This document shows, in pieces, positions 43,206 through 51,407 of a stretch of 64,000 bases of DNA. The DNA is from an uncultured Leptolinea sp. Lineage in GTDB: Bacteria > Chloroflexota > Anaerolineae > Anaerolineales > Anaerolineaceae. The notes under the pieces are model-generated. The model did no database searches, was not told the origin of the DNA, and saw only the letters and a list, made by a program, of their open reading frames with translations. A program made the position numbers and the translations under genes. How positions within the stretch are numbered: the stretch's first letter is position 1; every line of letters starts with the position of its first letter. Where the stretch lies: the NCBI GenBank assembly GCA_903828565.1, contig CAIKMQ010000023.1, forward strand, positions 1-64,000, written 5' to 3'.

Positions 43206-43240
43206 AAAACCAGAAACCTCAGGGTATCCGGTTTTATTTT
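43206..43240 (+). terminator. rho-independent terminator of the cyclophilin gene
   Basis: Stem AAAACC-a-GA (43206-43214) with TC-c-GGTTTT (43227-43235), one A/C mismatch, then ATTTTATTTA. Its position 18 nt after the stop and U-tract make it convincing. Confidence 0.68.
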
Positions 43241-43242
43241 AT

Positions 43243-44310
43243 TTACTTCACATTGCGCAGTAGTATATCTGCAATGGTCAACCCGTGGCGTGAAGTCAGT
43301 TCAGCATTCATCATTTGCAGTTGCTTGCGGGGTGAGTAAAAGGCTTCACTCCATCCGTACCCGGCACAGGCAGTATCTGCGATCGCGTTTCCGCTGGAAT
43401 CCTCTCCCCACCATGCACGGTATTCTTGCTCTTGTACGGGATCTATATGCAATTCAGGGAGGGGGATGTGCGCGGAATAATAATAATCCGGGGGCAGCGC
43501 GTTCAGAAGCGTTTCAAAGACATGCACGCGTACTTTCGCCTGGCTGGCTACCGGGGCTGATGCCAGGCGGCATAACCCGCGAATGGTCGTCAACGGGGCA
43601 ACCACTTCCACATGCTCCAGGTATTCAAAGCGGTCTGAGATGCGGGCAATGACTTCTTTCATGACCAACCCGCTGGCGATGCTATCGGCAATGAATGCCA
43701 CCTGTATCTTGTCTTTCTGTCCTTTATCCAGATCTTTATCCTTGAATATGCCCAATTCCACCTTGCGATTGTAGACCGGAACAGATGAATCAAAGACATG
43801 GTGGGCATCCAGGAGGATTTCATCACAATAATAGCCGTAGTTGGCATGCAGCGCTTCAGCAACGCCGTATTTCAATCCCTCACGTGCAATGGGGAAAACA
43901 GCCAGGTTCTGTTGATGACGTTGACGGGCGATCGCCGCAATCGGCTCAGCCCCGACCAGGTAAGTCGTTGCACGATCGATCAGAGCCGTTCGCTCGGCGC
44001 CCATCATCAACTGGCCGGGCAGTTTAACTTTTCTCCCGGCGAGGGCTGATGAATTGGGTATGCCGATCAGGTCGAGGAGGTTCTGGTCCAGCACTGTTTC
44101 ACGCATGTAAATAAATGCAGCGGTAAAAGGATTGTGGTATAACACCAGGTCCAATCCGCCCCCATTTTTCAGCGCAAGATGCGCCTGACGATAAAAACCG
44201 CTTCCCCCGATAGTTGTTTCGCAGGGAAGCGGCTGCTCCATTTCTACATGGCCGATGATTGGGTTGGATGGATCCTCCTCAAAAGAGAATGGATGCCTGA
44301 TGTATGTCAT
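43243..44310 (-). CDS. unrecognised soluble protein with a phosphoribosyltransferase-like motif
   Basis: 355 residues from ATG 44310 (TAGGAGGT site). No family I can name. Residues 205-220, VAFIADSIASGLVMKEVI, look like a PRPP-binding loop (hydrophobic run, DxxIASG). Residues 138-155, VFPIAREGLKYGVAEAL, resemble the upstream PRTase strand-loop-helix. The N-terminal 130 residues and C-terminal 100 residues (with ELHIDPVQEQEYRAWWGED and AGYGWSEAFYSPRKQ) are unlike typical PRTases, so this may be a degenerate or novel branch. Single gene on the minus strand, between cyclophilin and rhomboid. Confidence 0.55.
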   Translation of the reverse strand: MTYIRHPFSFEEDPSNPIIGHVEMEQPLPCETTIGGSGFYRQAHLALKNGGGLDLVLYHNPFTAAFIYMRETVLDQNLLDLIGIPNSSALAGRKVKLPGQLMMGAERTALIDRATTYLVGAEPIAAIARQRHQQNLAVFPIAREGLKYGVAEALHANYGYYCDEILLDAHHVFDSSVPVYNRKVELGIFKDKDLDKGQKDKIQVAFIADSIASGLVMKEVIARISDRFEYLEHVEVVAPLTTIRGLCRLASAPVASQAKVRVHVFETLLNALPPDYYYSAHIPLPELHIDPVQEQEYRAWWGEDSSGNAIADTACAGYGWSEAFYSPRKQLQMMNAELTSRHGLTIADILLRNVK

Positions 44311-44388
44311 TCAACCTCCTACCGCGCCACGGCGATGATGTACCAGATAATAGTGATATGCTATTTTACACTGAATTTTTACAACCGG

Positions 44389-45042
44389 TCAAATACGGGG
44401 AGGTGAATACTGATACCGCTGGCGAAAAGGCAAAGTAAAAAGCAAGCCAGCAAAGAAACCGCCGATATGCGCCATGTATGCGACCCCACCGCTTGCGCCG
44501 GCATCAGCCAGGCTGCCTGCACCGCTCACCAGCTGGATCAGGATCCAGAATCCCAGGGCCACCCAGGCAGGAACCGGGGTAACAACCCGAAGAATGAGCA
44601 TATAGACCCTGCCCCGCGGGAAGAGCAACAAATAAGAACCCAACACCCCGGCAATAGCACCGGATGCGCCCAGGTTGGGGATATTGGAATTGGCCATAAA
44701 CAGGTATTGAGCCATTGTCGCAACGATACCACAGAGCAGATAGAACAACAGGAAACGCAGGTGCCCCATTCGATCTTCCACATTATCGCCAAAGATCCAT
44801 AAATAAAGCATGTTGCCAAGCAGGTGCATCCAGCCGGCATGCATGAACATGGATGTAAGGATGGTCACAAATCCCAAACCCGGATCGCGCAGCAGGCGAT
44901 AAGGTACAAAGGACCAGCGCTGAATGAAGGCGTCTCCACCTGTCAATTCCAGAAAGAAGACGAGTAGGTTGACCGCAATGAGCAGGTATGTCACAAATGG
45001 AAAAGTACGGCGGGAGCGGTTATCATCACCAATGGGCAGCAT
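44389..45042 (-). CDS. rhomboid family intramembrane serine protease
   Basis: 217 residues from ATG 45042 with a GGAGGA site. Six or so membrane helices. Catalytic Ser lies in LGASGAIAGVLGSYL (GxSGA) and the partner His in MAHIGGFFAGLLF; the family HLLGNMLYLWIFGD block (helix 2, with oxyanion His and Asn) is intact. Cleaves transmembrane substrates within the bilayer. The loop between the first two helices is of ordinary size. Monocistronic and divergent from pirin. Confidence 0.93.
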   Translation of the reverse strand: MLPIGDDNRSRRTFPFVTYLLIAVNLLVFFLELTGGDAFIQRWSFVPYRLLRDPGLGFVTILTSMFMHAGWMHLLGNMLYLWIFGDNVEDRMGHLRFLLFYLLCGIVATMAQYLFMANSNIPNLGASGAIAGVLGSYLLLFPRGRVYMLILRVVTPVPAWVALGFWILIQLVSGAGSLADAGASGGVAYMAHIGGFFAGLLFTLPFRQRYQYSPPRI

Positions 45043-45148
45043 ATTCCTCCAGTAAACCGGTAAATACTACAGGCTTATTATACAACCCCGGCACAAGAGA
45101 GTCTCAGGAGGAGTAACGGGATGTTACAATTTCAGAAAGGAGAGTGTG

Positions 45149-46027
45149 ATGACGATCCGCCAGATCCAATCGATAACGACCAGCCGGCCCACCCTGGAAG
45201 GCGCGGGGGTGCACCTTCGCCGGGCATTTGGCTTTGGAAATACTGCTGATTATGACCCGTTCCTGCTGTTGGATGATTTCCGTGGAGATGACCCAGCCAT
45301 GTTTAAAGCCGGTTTCCCCTGGCATCCGCACCGCGGAATTGAAACAATCACCTATATGTTGGAAGGCACAGTCGAGCATCAGGACAGCCTGGGAAACAAG
45401 GGGATTATCGGCCCCGGGGATGTACAGTGGATGACTGCCGGCAGCGGCATCATCCACCAGGAAATGCCCCTGCCAGGAAAAGACGGCCGCATGGGTGGTT
45501 TTCAACTTTGGGCGAACCTGCCGGCCAACCAAAAAATGATGGAACCCCGGTACCGTGATGTACGCGCAAATGAGATCCCTGAGGTAGCTCTACCTGGTGG
45601 AGGATGCGCGCGGGTGATAGCCGGGGTGGCTGAAGGAGTGAAAGGACCGGTAGGGGAGTTGGTCATCCTGCCAGAATACCTGGATATCCGCCTGCCTGCT
45701 GGAGCGAGGTTCCAGCATACCATTCCTGAAGATCACCATTCAGCCTGTTATATCATTGACGGATATGGAGATTTTTCTCCTGACGATCCAAGACAGGCAG
45801 GCAATCACGACCTGGTCCTTTATGGAAAAGGCACGGAGATGCAGGTACAAGCCGGGGTGAATGGAGTGCGTTTTCTGTTGATCAACGGTAAACCGCTCGG
45901 TGAACCCATTGCCTGGTACGGCCCGATCGTCATGAACACACAAGAAGAGATACAACTAGCAATGCGCGAGCTTAGGAATGATACATTTATCAAAAACGGA
46001 GGAAAACAATGGCGAGAGAATCAGTAA
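45149..46027 (+). CDS. pirin family protein
   Basis: 292 residues from ATG 45149 (a GTG 3 nt upstream is also possible; AAAGGAG precedes both). Bicupin fold. Metal ligands: HPHRGIETITYMLEG (two His), then EHQDS, and MTAGSGIIHQEMP with His and Glu. C-terminal pirin half contains HHSACYIIDGYG and RFLLINGKPLGEPIAWYGP. Bacterial pirins include quercetin 2,3-dioxygenases and redox-dependent regulators; function here is not set. Last 19 nt overlap the RidA gene. Confidence 0.92.
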   Translation: MTIRQIQSITTSRPTLEGAGVHLRRAFGFGNTADYDPFLLLDDFRGDDPAMFKAGFPWHPHRGIETITYMLEGTVEHQDSLGNKGIIGPGDVQWMTAGSGIIHQEMPLPGKDGRMGGFQLWANLPANQKMMEPRYRDVRANEIPEVALPGGGCARVIAGVAEGVKGPVGELVILPEYLDIRLPAGARFQHTIPEDHHSACYIIDGYGDFSPDDPRQAGNHDLVLYGKGTEMQVQAGVNGVRFLLINGKPLGEPIAWYGPIVMNTQEEIQLAMRELRNDTFIKNGGKQWRENQ

Positions 46028-46389
46028 CCAGTTCACAGGCACCCGCAGCCATCGGCCCGTATTCCCAGGCAGTCTGGTGCGGAGACCTGCTGTACTGCTC
46101 CGGGCAAACCCCCATCAATCCATCCAACGGTAAACTATTAGAAGGCGGGATCGCCCAGCAGACACATCAAGCCTTTGAGAATCTCCGTCAGGTGCTGGCT
46201 GCCGCCGGTTTGGGTATGGATCAGGTGATCAAGTGCAATGTCTACCTGGTGGATATGGCTGATTTCAGTGGGATGAATACGGAATATCAGGCACAATTCA
46301 CGGCACCGTACCCGGCGCGTACTACCGTAGCGGTCCATCAACTTCCACTAGGCGCTAGGGTAGAGATCGAACTAATCGCCCGTAAGTAA
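46009..46389 (+). CDS. ridA: RidA family reactive-intermediate deaminase
   Basis: 126 residues, the usual RidA size. Motifs: IGPYSQAVWCGDLLYCSGQTPI, EGGIAQQTHQAFENL, and the C-terminal PARTTVAVHQLPLGARVEIE with catalytic Arg (PARTTV) and Glu. Hydrolyses reactive enamine/imine intermediates from PLP enzymes. Overlaps the pirin gene by 19 nt, so it is translationally coupled (GGAGGA inside the pirin end). Confidence 0.93.
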   Translation: MARESVTSSQAPAAIGPYSQAVWCGDLLYCSGQTPINPSNGKLLEGGIAQQTHQAFENLRQVLAAAGLGMDQVIKCNVYLVDMADFSGMNTEYQAQFTAPYPARTTVAVHQLPLGARVEIELIARK

Positions 46390-46399
46390 CCCGGCCACC

Positions 46400-46458
46400 T
46401 TGACCGCATGGGTGTTGGGTATTATACTGACAGTACTCAATAATTGAGTACTGTCAGT
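46400..46458 (+). promoter_or_regulatory. modA promoter with a perfect 15-bp inverted repeat
   Basis: TTGACC (46400-46405), 18-bp spacer, TATACT (46424-46429). The inverted repeat ACTGACAGTACTCAA (46426-46440), TAA, TTGAGTACTGTCAGT (46444-46458) overlaps the -10 and the predicted start (about 46436). No U-tract follows, so it is not a terminator; operator function is inferred. It does not resemble the ModE consensus. Confidence 0.7.
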
Positions 46459-46471
46459 GGTAACATACTAG

Positions 46472-47317
46472 ATGAAAAGAATACTCATCCTCTTCCTCCT
46501 GATTATCCTGATTGCCGGATGCTCCCCGTCCGGTGATCCGAACATACCACAAGCGCCGGAGGGCGTGAACCCGCAAAAACCTGCTGTACACGCCGGGGAA
46601 GGTACTGAGATAACAGTCCTGGCAGCCGCTTCTCTGACTGAACCTTTTTCGGAGATAGGTGTTATGTTCGAAGCAGCCCATCCGGGTTTACAGGTGAATT
46701 TCAGCTTCTCCGGTTCACAGCAGTTGGCACGGCAGATCAGCGAAGGCGCTCCGGTAGATGTTTTTGCTTGCGCCAGCCAGAAGTATTTGGATGCAGTGAT
46801 CAGCAGCGGCCAGGTCAACAGCGCAGACCAGGTGATCTTCGCCCGCAATCGCCTGGTGGTGATCACTCCGCTGGAAAACCCCGCTGCTATTCGAAGCCTG
46901 CAAGATCTTGCGCGTCCCGGTGTCAAGATTGACCTGGCGACTGCCGAGGTTCCTGTCGGAAAATATTCACTCGAATTTCTGGATCATGCATCTATCAACT
47001 CTGATTTTGGCGCAGGCTATCCAGTTGCGGTGCTGGTTAACGTGGTTTCGTATGAGGATAATGTCAAAGCTGTTCTCACGAAAGTGATGCTGGGGGAAGC
47101 AGATGCCGGTATCGTGTACAATAGCGACGTGAACGGAAAAGAGGATACTGTGCACAGCATTAATATTCCGGATGACCTGAACGTGATTGCCTCCTATCCG
47201 ATCGCGCGCACCCGGATGTCCTCTCAACCTGAACTGGCACAGTTATTTGTGGAGCTGGTACTCTCCCCCGAAGGACAGGCTGTATTGTCACGGTACGGCT
47301 TCATACCAGTAAAATGA
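46472..47317 (+). CDS. modA: molybdate/tungstate-type ABC substrate-binding lipoprotein (ModA)
   Basis: 281 residues. Signal peptide with lipobox IAGC (Cys about 15), a short tether, then the binding domain: ITVLAAASLTEPFSEIG (oxyanion Ser), FSFSGSQQLARQISEGAPVDVFACAS, and a conserved PVGKYSLEFLD and ADAGIVYNSDV. Binds molybdate or tungstate outside the cell. Unusually there is no modB or modC beside it; it may feed the tupBC permease or an unlinked ModBC. No clear ribosome site precedes ATG 46472. A perfect inverted repeat covers its promoter. Confidence 0.88.
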   Translation: MKRILILFLLIILIAGCSPSGDPNIPQAPEGVNPQKPAVHAGEGTEITVLAAASLTEPFSEIGVMFEAAHPGLQVNFSFSGSQQLARQISEGAPVDVFACASQKYLDAVISSGQVNSADQVIFARNRLVVITPLENPAAIRSLQDLARPGVKIDLATAEVPVGKYSLEFLDHASINSDFGAGYPVAVLVNVVSYEDNVKAVLTKVMLGEADAGIVYNSDVNGKEDTVHSINIPDDLNVIASYPIARTRMSSQPELAQLFVELVLSPEGQAVLSRYGFIPVK

Positions 47318-47417
47318 TCAAGTTATCCCGCAAGCATGTTGCTATCAATGCGGATATCTTTCACACACCATTGAAATCAACCAGGATAGTAGTACTGTTA
47401 ATCAAATTGGATTTCTT

Positions 47418-48065
47418 ATGAAAAATCATTTACACATCTTGCGTCAGCCATTTAGTGGGCTTTCTCATTTGGTCGGAGCAATCCTCTCTTTCTTCGGGTT
47501 GGTGTTTCTTCTCTTTCGCGGCTGGGGGGATGCCACGCGTGAGATCTCTTATCTGCTTTATGGGATCAGCCTCACTCTGATGTTTGCCGCCAGCGCCACC
47601 TATCACCTGGCAGATTCCACAGACCGGGTGATGCTCTTCCTGCGGAAGATGGATCACTCGGCAATCTACCTGCTGATAGCCGGAACCTATACCCCGGTGT
47701 GCCTGTTGTTCTTATCCGGTTTCTGGCGGATCGGACTATTAAGTATCGTCTGGGCATTCGGGCTAATCGGGATCACCGTCAAACTGTTTGTGATTCGCGC
47801 ACCCCGTTGGACTACCGCCGGGATCTACCTGATCATGGGGTGGCTCTGCCTGCTGGCAATAGGTGAGATTGTAAGGGCATTACCCGCGGGTGCCCTGGCA
47901 TGGTTGATCGCTGGAGGCCTGTTCTATACAGTCGGGGCAATCATTTACATTACAAAGAAACTGGATTTTTACCCCGGCGTGTTCGGCTTCCATGAAGTGT
48001 GGCACATCTTCGTGCTCCTGGGCGCTTTCAGCCACTTCCTGATGATTGTCCTATTCACAATCTGA
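47418..48065 (+). CDS. hemolysin III / PAQR family membrane protein
   Basis: 215 residues with seven hydrophobic helices. Family blocks: PFSGLSHLVGAILSFFGL, FAASATYHLADS, KMDHSAIYLLIAGTYTP and the C-terminal FGFHEVWHIFVLLGAFSHF, with the Ser/His/Asp/His residues that bind zinc in PAQR proteins. Bacterial members (YqfA, TrhA) affect membrane lipid homeostasis. The name hemolysin is historical. Monocistronic. Confidence 0.92.
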   Translation: MKNHLHILRQPFSGLSHLVGAILSFFGLVFLLFRGWGDATREISYLLYGISLTLMFAASATYHLADSTDRVMLFLRKMDHSAIYLLIAGTYTPVCLLFLSGFWRIGLLSIVWAFGLIGITVKLFVIRAPRWTTAGIYLIMGWLCLLAIGEIVRALPAGALAWLIAGGLFYTVGAIIYITKKLDFYPGVFGFHEVWHIFVLLGAFSHFLMIVLFTI

Positions 48066-48253
48066 AACCGGTAAACCGGCAGCGCCATCCCCCAAACCAC
48101 TATTTTACTGCTGCTAAGAAATAGCTACTGAATGTTACGATACCGGTGTATCTACCCGACCGCTTCACTTGAAGCAGGATATCGGCATTTTGCCAGCCGG
48201 GCCTCACGAAGAAGACCCGGCCGGTGCAAAGCATTTAAAATGATCCAAACACC

Positions 48254-49012
48254 TTACTGAGCCGCTTTTCTGGATTTTGCTAGCAGTAGAACTACCAGTA
48301 TCAATGCTGCAGAGATGTACCCTGCCATTTGAATGACCGGAAGACGTCCAGCCCAGCGCACTCCTATCCCGAAAACTGCCCAGGCAAACACCAGTGAAAA
48401 TGGAGTATCTCCGAAGCGATAGGCTATTAACCCTGCCAGTAAAACTGATATACCCAACAGGGCTAATGTCCAACTCTGTGGGGTGATGCCCCAACCAGCC
48501 CATCCGAGGTAAGCCAGGTACGCGGTTATATTGGCAATCGTGGCCACACTGATCCATCCCAGATAAATACTGAGCGGGAGACGAACGAGCCAATGGGTTG
48601 CCATTGTGCCGGTGCTTTTATTCTGGTGGACTTTTAGGTAGGCCAGGAGCAATGTTGCCAGGAGAGCCAGCATCACAATGACAGTGATGCCGTAATATCC
48701 GAAATGCCAAAAATAAATCCATGCGCCATTGAAAATGCTGCTCAGGGCTACCAACCAGCCGGTCGAACGCAAGATGGGATTGGTCCGTTGGCGGGGTAAA
48801 GAATGGAATACCGTGTATCCAAGCAGAGCTATATAGATCACACCCCAGATGGCAAACACATAGCCGGCTGGAACAAAAACAACGGCAAAGCTATCTGAGA
48901 TCTCGCCAGTTAATCGGCCATTTAATGGAATTGCATTCGCGGCTCCGTTCATGATGAGCGTAAAGATCGTTGTCACGATGACTACGAATTGGCGAATAAT
49001 ATCTTTCTTCAT
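48254..49012 (-). CDS. TspO/MBR-related tryptophan-rich membrane protein
   Basis: 252 residues from ATG 49012 with GGAGGATTAA. Seven hydrophobic segments, longer than the five-helix TspO core. The conserved VFAIWGVIYIALLGYTVF near residue 52 and IFNGAWIYFWHFGYYG near 92 mark the tryptophan-rich family; RLPLSIYLGWISVATIAN corresponds to the later helix. TspO proteins bind tetrapyrroles; the role of this longer branch is not known. Last gene of the five-gene minus-strand operon, 22 bp after ygiD. Confidence 0.82.
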   Translation of the reverse strand: MKKDIIRQFVVIVTTIFTLIMNGAANAIPLNGRLTGEISDSFAVVFVPAGYVFAIWGVIYIALLGYTVFHSLPRQRTNPILRSTGWLVALSSIFNGAWIYFWHFGYYGITVIVMLALLATLLLAYLKVHQNKSTGTMATHWLVRLPLSIYLGWISVATIANITAYLAYLGWAGWGITPQSWTLALLGISVLLAGLIAYRFGDTPFSLVFAWAVFGIGVRWAGRLPVIQMAGYISAALILVVLLLAKSRKAAQ

Positions 49013-49034
49013 TTAATCCTCCATTCATGATTGG

Positions 49035-49805
49035 TCATTTGATAACCACGCAGCGCATGGACATGGACCCCATGCTGACACGCTCGTTTGAAAAACTTGC
49101 CTGCCCCTTTTTACCACCCGCGCCCAGAACATACAAGAGGGGCAGATAATGCTCAGCGCTGTTGATGGCTAGTGCCGCAGCCCGGCCGGCTTTATCATAC
49201 TCCACCAGGGAGGTGTGATCACCAGCTTCGATCCAGTCAGCCGCCTGCTTGTCAAACTCCAGAGCCCAGTCATAAGCGGTATCATTCCATTGAATCAGGC
49301 GCAGGTTGTGGACGATATTCCCGCTGCCCAGGATTAATATACCCTGCTCCCGCAGCGCCGCCAGCTCCTGCCCGACCTGATAATGGTATGCAGCGTCCCG
49401 GTTGCGATCCAGGCTGAGTTGGAGGACAGGGATATCCGCCTGCGGGTACATCTGGCACAGCACCGACCAGGTGCCGTGATCCAACCCCCAGGAAAGGTCC
49501 AGCTGGGTATCACCGCTCTTAATCAAACGCCGAACCTCCTGCGCCAACGCGGGATCACCAGGTGCCGGGTAAGCGCGGGCATACAACTCATCGGGAAAAC
49601 CGTAAAAATCATAGATAGTGCGCGGACTTTGCATGGCGGTAACACCCAGTCCGCGGGTTTCCCAATGGGCCGATACGCACAAAATCCCGCGCGGGCGCGG
49701 CAGGCTGGCCGATAAGGCGCGCCAACCGCGGCTGTATTCGTTATCCTCAATGGCATTCATCGGGCTGCCGTGGCCAGCAAAAATAACCGGCATGGTTTGG
49801 GTCAT
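49035..49805 (-). CDS. ygiD: YgiD-type 4,5-DOPA dioxygenase extradiol family protein
   Basis: 256 residues. LigB-superfamily signature: IFAGHGSPMNAI near residue 8 (metal His), ILCVSAHWETRG near 42 (metal His), YDFYGFPDELY near 66, and LILGSGNIVHNLRLIQW near 155. The family opens catecholic rings such as DOPA using a non-haem metal and oxygen. In an apparently anaerobic organism this is notable; some homologues are uncharacterised and may be nonoxidative. ATG overlaps the PhzF stop by 4 nt. Confidence 0.9.
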   Translation of the reverse strand: MTQTMPVIFAGHGSPMNAIEDNEYSRGWRALSASLPRPRGILCVSAHWETRGLGVTAMQSPRTIYDFYGFPDELYARAYPAPGDPALAQEVRRLIKSGDTQLDLSWGLDHGTWSVLCQMYPQADIPVLQLSLDRNRDAAYHYQVGQELAALREQGILILGSGNIVHNLRLIQWNDTAYDWALEFDKQAADWIEAGDHTSLVEYDKAGRAAALAINSAEHYLPLLYVLGAGGKKGQASFSNERVSMGSMSMRCVVIK

Positions 49806-50662
49806 TTGGTCTCCTGTATCAGCACGGTCTCACCGCCAACCAGTACTCCGCTACCGCGCGGGCCATGAAGTGAAAGGGTGATGCGCGAGGGGCAGCCCAT
49901 CTCTGCGCCTTGAAAGATCTCCAACTCCTGCCCTCCGATCCAGCCAATATCACGCAGGTAGCCGCCAAAGGCGGCCGCTGCTGCCCCGGTGGCAGGGTCT
50001 TCATACACTCCGCCGGGCGGGAAGGGATTACGCGCATGAAAGGTGCTGCCCGACGCCTGCCATAATAGATTCACTGTCAGCAGGTTGTATTCCATAAATA
50101 ACCTGCGCATCTGCTCCATCTGGTAATTCATCGCAGCCAGAGCGGCATATTCGCGCAAAACAAGAATCAGGTGATTCGCGCCGGCATTGGCAACATGGGG
50201 TGGAAAATCAGGGTTCAGGTCTTGCGGATCGTAGCCAAAACCAGCCATCATCCGCTGCAGCAATTCTATTTCAGCCTGCCGGGATCGTGTTTGGGTGGAC
50301 TTAAACTTTGCAGCAAAGCCGGTGGATGTTTTATCCACAAACAGGTGAACCACACCTGCCCTGGTTTGCAAATGATAGTCACCCGGGCCAAAGTCCATCC
50401 CCAGGGCGGCGCCACTGGCTATGGTGGCATGCCCGCAGAAAGGGACTTCTATTAACGGCGAGAAGTAGCGTACCTGCCAGGTTTCGTCCGTTTGGCAAAG
50501 AAAAGCTGTTTCTGAGTAGCCGACACCGGCTGCAATAGCCTGCATTTCTTCATCTGACGGGAAATGGGGGCAAATAGCCACGCCTGCAGGATTACCTCCG
50601 CTTCCATCTCTCGTGAATGCGGAGATCCGCCGCAGTTTCAAGATGCTCGAGGTGTTTGCCAT
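49802..50662 (-). CDS. PhzF family isomerase/epimerase
   Basis: 286 residues. Two-lobed diaminopimelate-epimerase-like fold: FTRDGSGGNPAGVAIC at the start, GVGYSETAFLCQ with the catalytic Glu near residue 45, FCGHATIASGAAL near 75, then the C-terminal lobe with EDPATGAAAAAFGGYL near 215. Members include phenazine-pathway PhzF and many isomerases of unknown substrate; no phenazine genes are here. The gene overlaps ygiD by 4 nt (ATGA), indicating coupled translation. It starts 9 bp after the CDP-alcohol phosphotransferase. Confidence 0.9.
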   Translation of the reverse strand: MANTSSILKLRRISAFTRDGSGGNPAGVAICPHFPSDEEMQAIAAGVGYSETAFLCQTDETWQVRYFSPLIEVPFCGHATIASGAALGMDFGPGDYHLQTRAGVVHLFVDKTSTGFAAKFKSTQTRSRQAEIELLQRMMAGFGYDPQDLNPDFPPHVANAGANHLILVLREYAALAAMNYQMEQMRRLFMEYNLLTVNLLWQASGSTFHARNPFPPGGVYEDPATGAAAAAFGGYLRDIGWIGGQELEIFQGAEMGCPSRITLSLHGPRGSGVLVGGETVLIQETK

Positions 50663-50671
50663 CAGATCAAA

Positions 50672-51394
50672 TCAGTAAGCCGGTGGCGGCTCGTCTTTTG
50701 CCAGCCTTAGAATTTGATTGGTGGTCATGTACAGATAGATTGGTGTGAATACCACGATCAACAGCGCCAGGATGATCTCATAAAAGTTCATCTGGATAAA
50801 TGACAGGACGATGAGTTTGGCGGGGTTGAAGTAGACCCAGATGCTGGCAACAATGGCAAAGATGCGCAATTCTGTCGGCCCGATGTAGGCAAACGATATC
50901 TGGAATTCACGAGATGTAAAGTTGGCCAGCGAGGTATACAGAGCCAGCAGCAGGTAGATCAGGTTCACTCCCCAGGCAAGCTCCAGCCGCCCGTAGCCGG
51001 AAAATGCAAGCCCGGTGAGGACGATCGTAATGCAAATGACATCCACGCTGTGATCCAAGAAATAGCCGTACCGCGGACGTTCGATCTTGCGGTAGCGTGC
51101 CAGGGTTCCATCCAGGCTGTCACCAAACCAGTTGATCACAAAGCCCAGCGCGGCAATCCACAGGAAAAACGGGTGCTGCTTTGCAAGCAGATAACTGGCA
51201 CCTGTCATCAAAGCACCAAAGACACCGATCAGCGAAAGCACATCCGGGTTCACCCAGCGCGGCATACGGGCAGCCAACCAGAGTAGAACACGCTTCTCAA
51301 CAGCACCAGTGATGCTCTGGATAATGCGCTTGTGCTTTACTTTATCTTGGTCTTTGACCTTGGTCTTCGCTTTTTTTATTCGGATTTTTACCAC
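50672..51394 (-). CDS. CDP-alcohol phosphatidyltransferase
   Basis: 240 residues from GTG 51394 with AAGGAGT. Lys-rich N-terminal tail (residues 1-25), then about six membrane helices. The CDP-alcohol motif is complete: DSLDGTLARYRKIERP, then YGYFLDHSVD, that is D-x2-DG-x2-AR-x9-G-x3-D-x3-D. It replaces CMP in a CDP-diacylglycerol with a polyol, such as inositol phosphate or glycerol phosphate. It directly follows a lysophospholipid-type acyltransferase gene, like the PgsA1-PatA pair of mycobacterial phosphatidylinositol mannoside synthesis; phosphatidylinositol-type product is an inference. Confidence 0.88.
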   Translation of the reverse strand: MVKIRIKKAKTKVKDQDKVKHKRIIQSITGAVEKRVLLWLAARMPRWVNPDVLSLIGVFGALMTGASYLLAKQHPFFLWIAALGFVINWFGDSLDGTLARYRKIERPRYGYFLDHSVDVICITIVLTGLAFSGYGRLELAWGVNLIYLLLALYTSLANFTSREFQISFAYIGPTELRIFAIVASIWVYFNPAKLIVLSFIQMNFYEIILALLIVVFTPIYLYMTTNQILRLAKDEPPPAY

Positions 51395-51407
51395 GGCTTA
51401 CTCCTTT

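Noticed and set aside
46426-46458. Inverted repeat as terminator of ridA
   Set aside because: No U-tract follows the right arm and it overlaps a good promoter; better explained as an operator.
48066-48253. Possible tRNA or small RNA in the 188-bp gap
   Set aside because: No cloverleaf or T-loop GTTCRANNC was found; only a short GCCGGG/CCCGGC hairpin without a U-tract.
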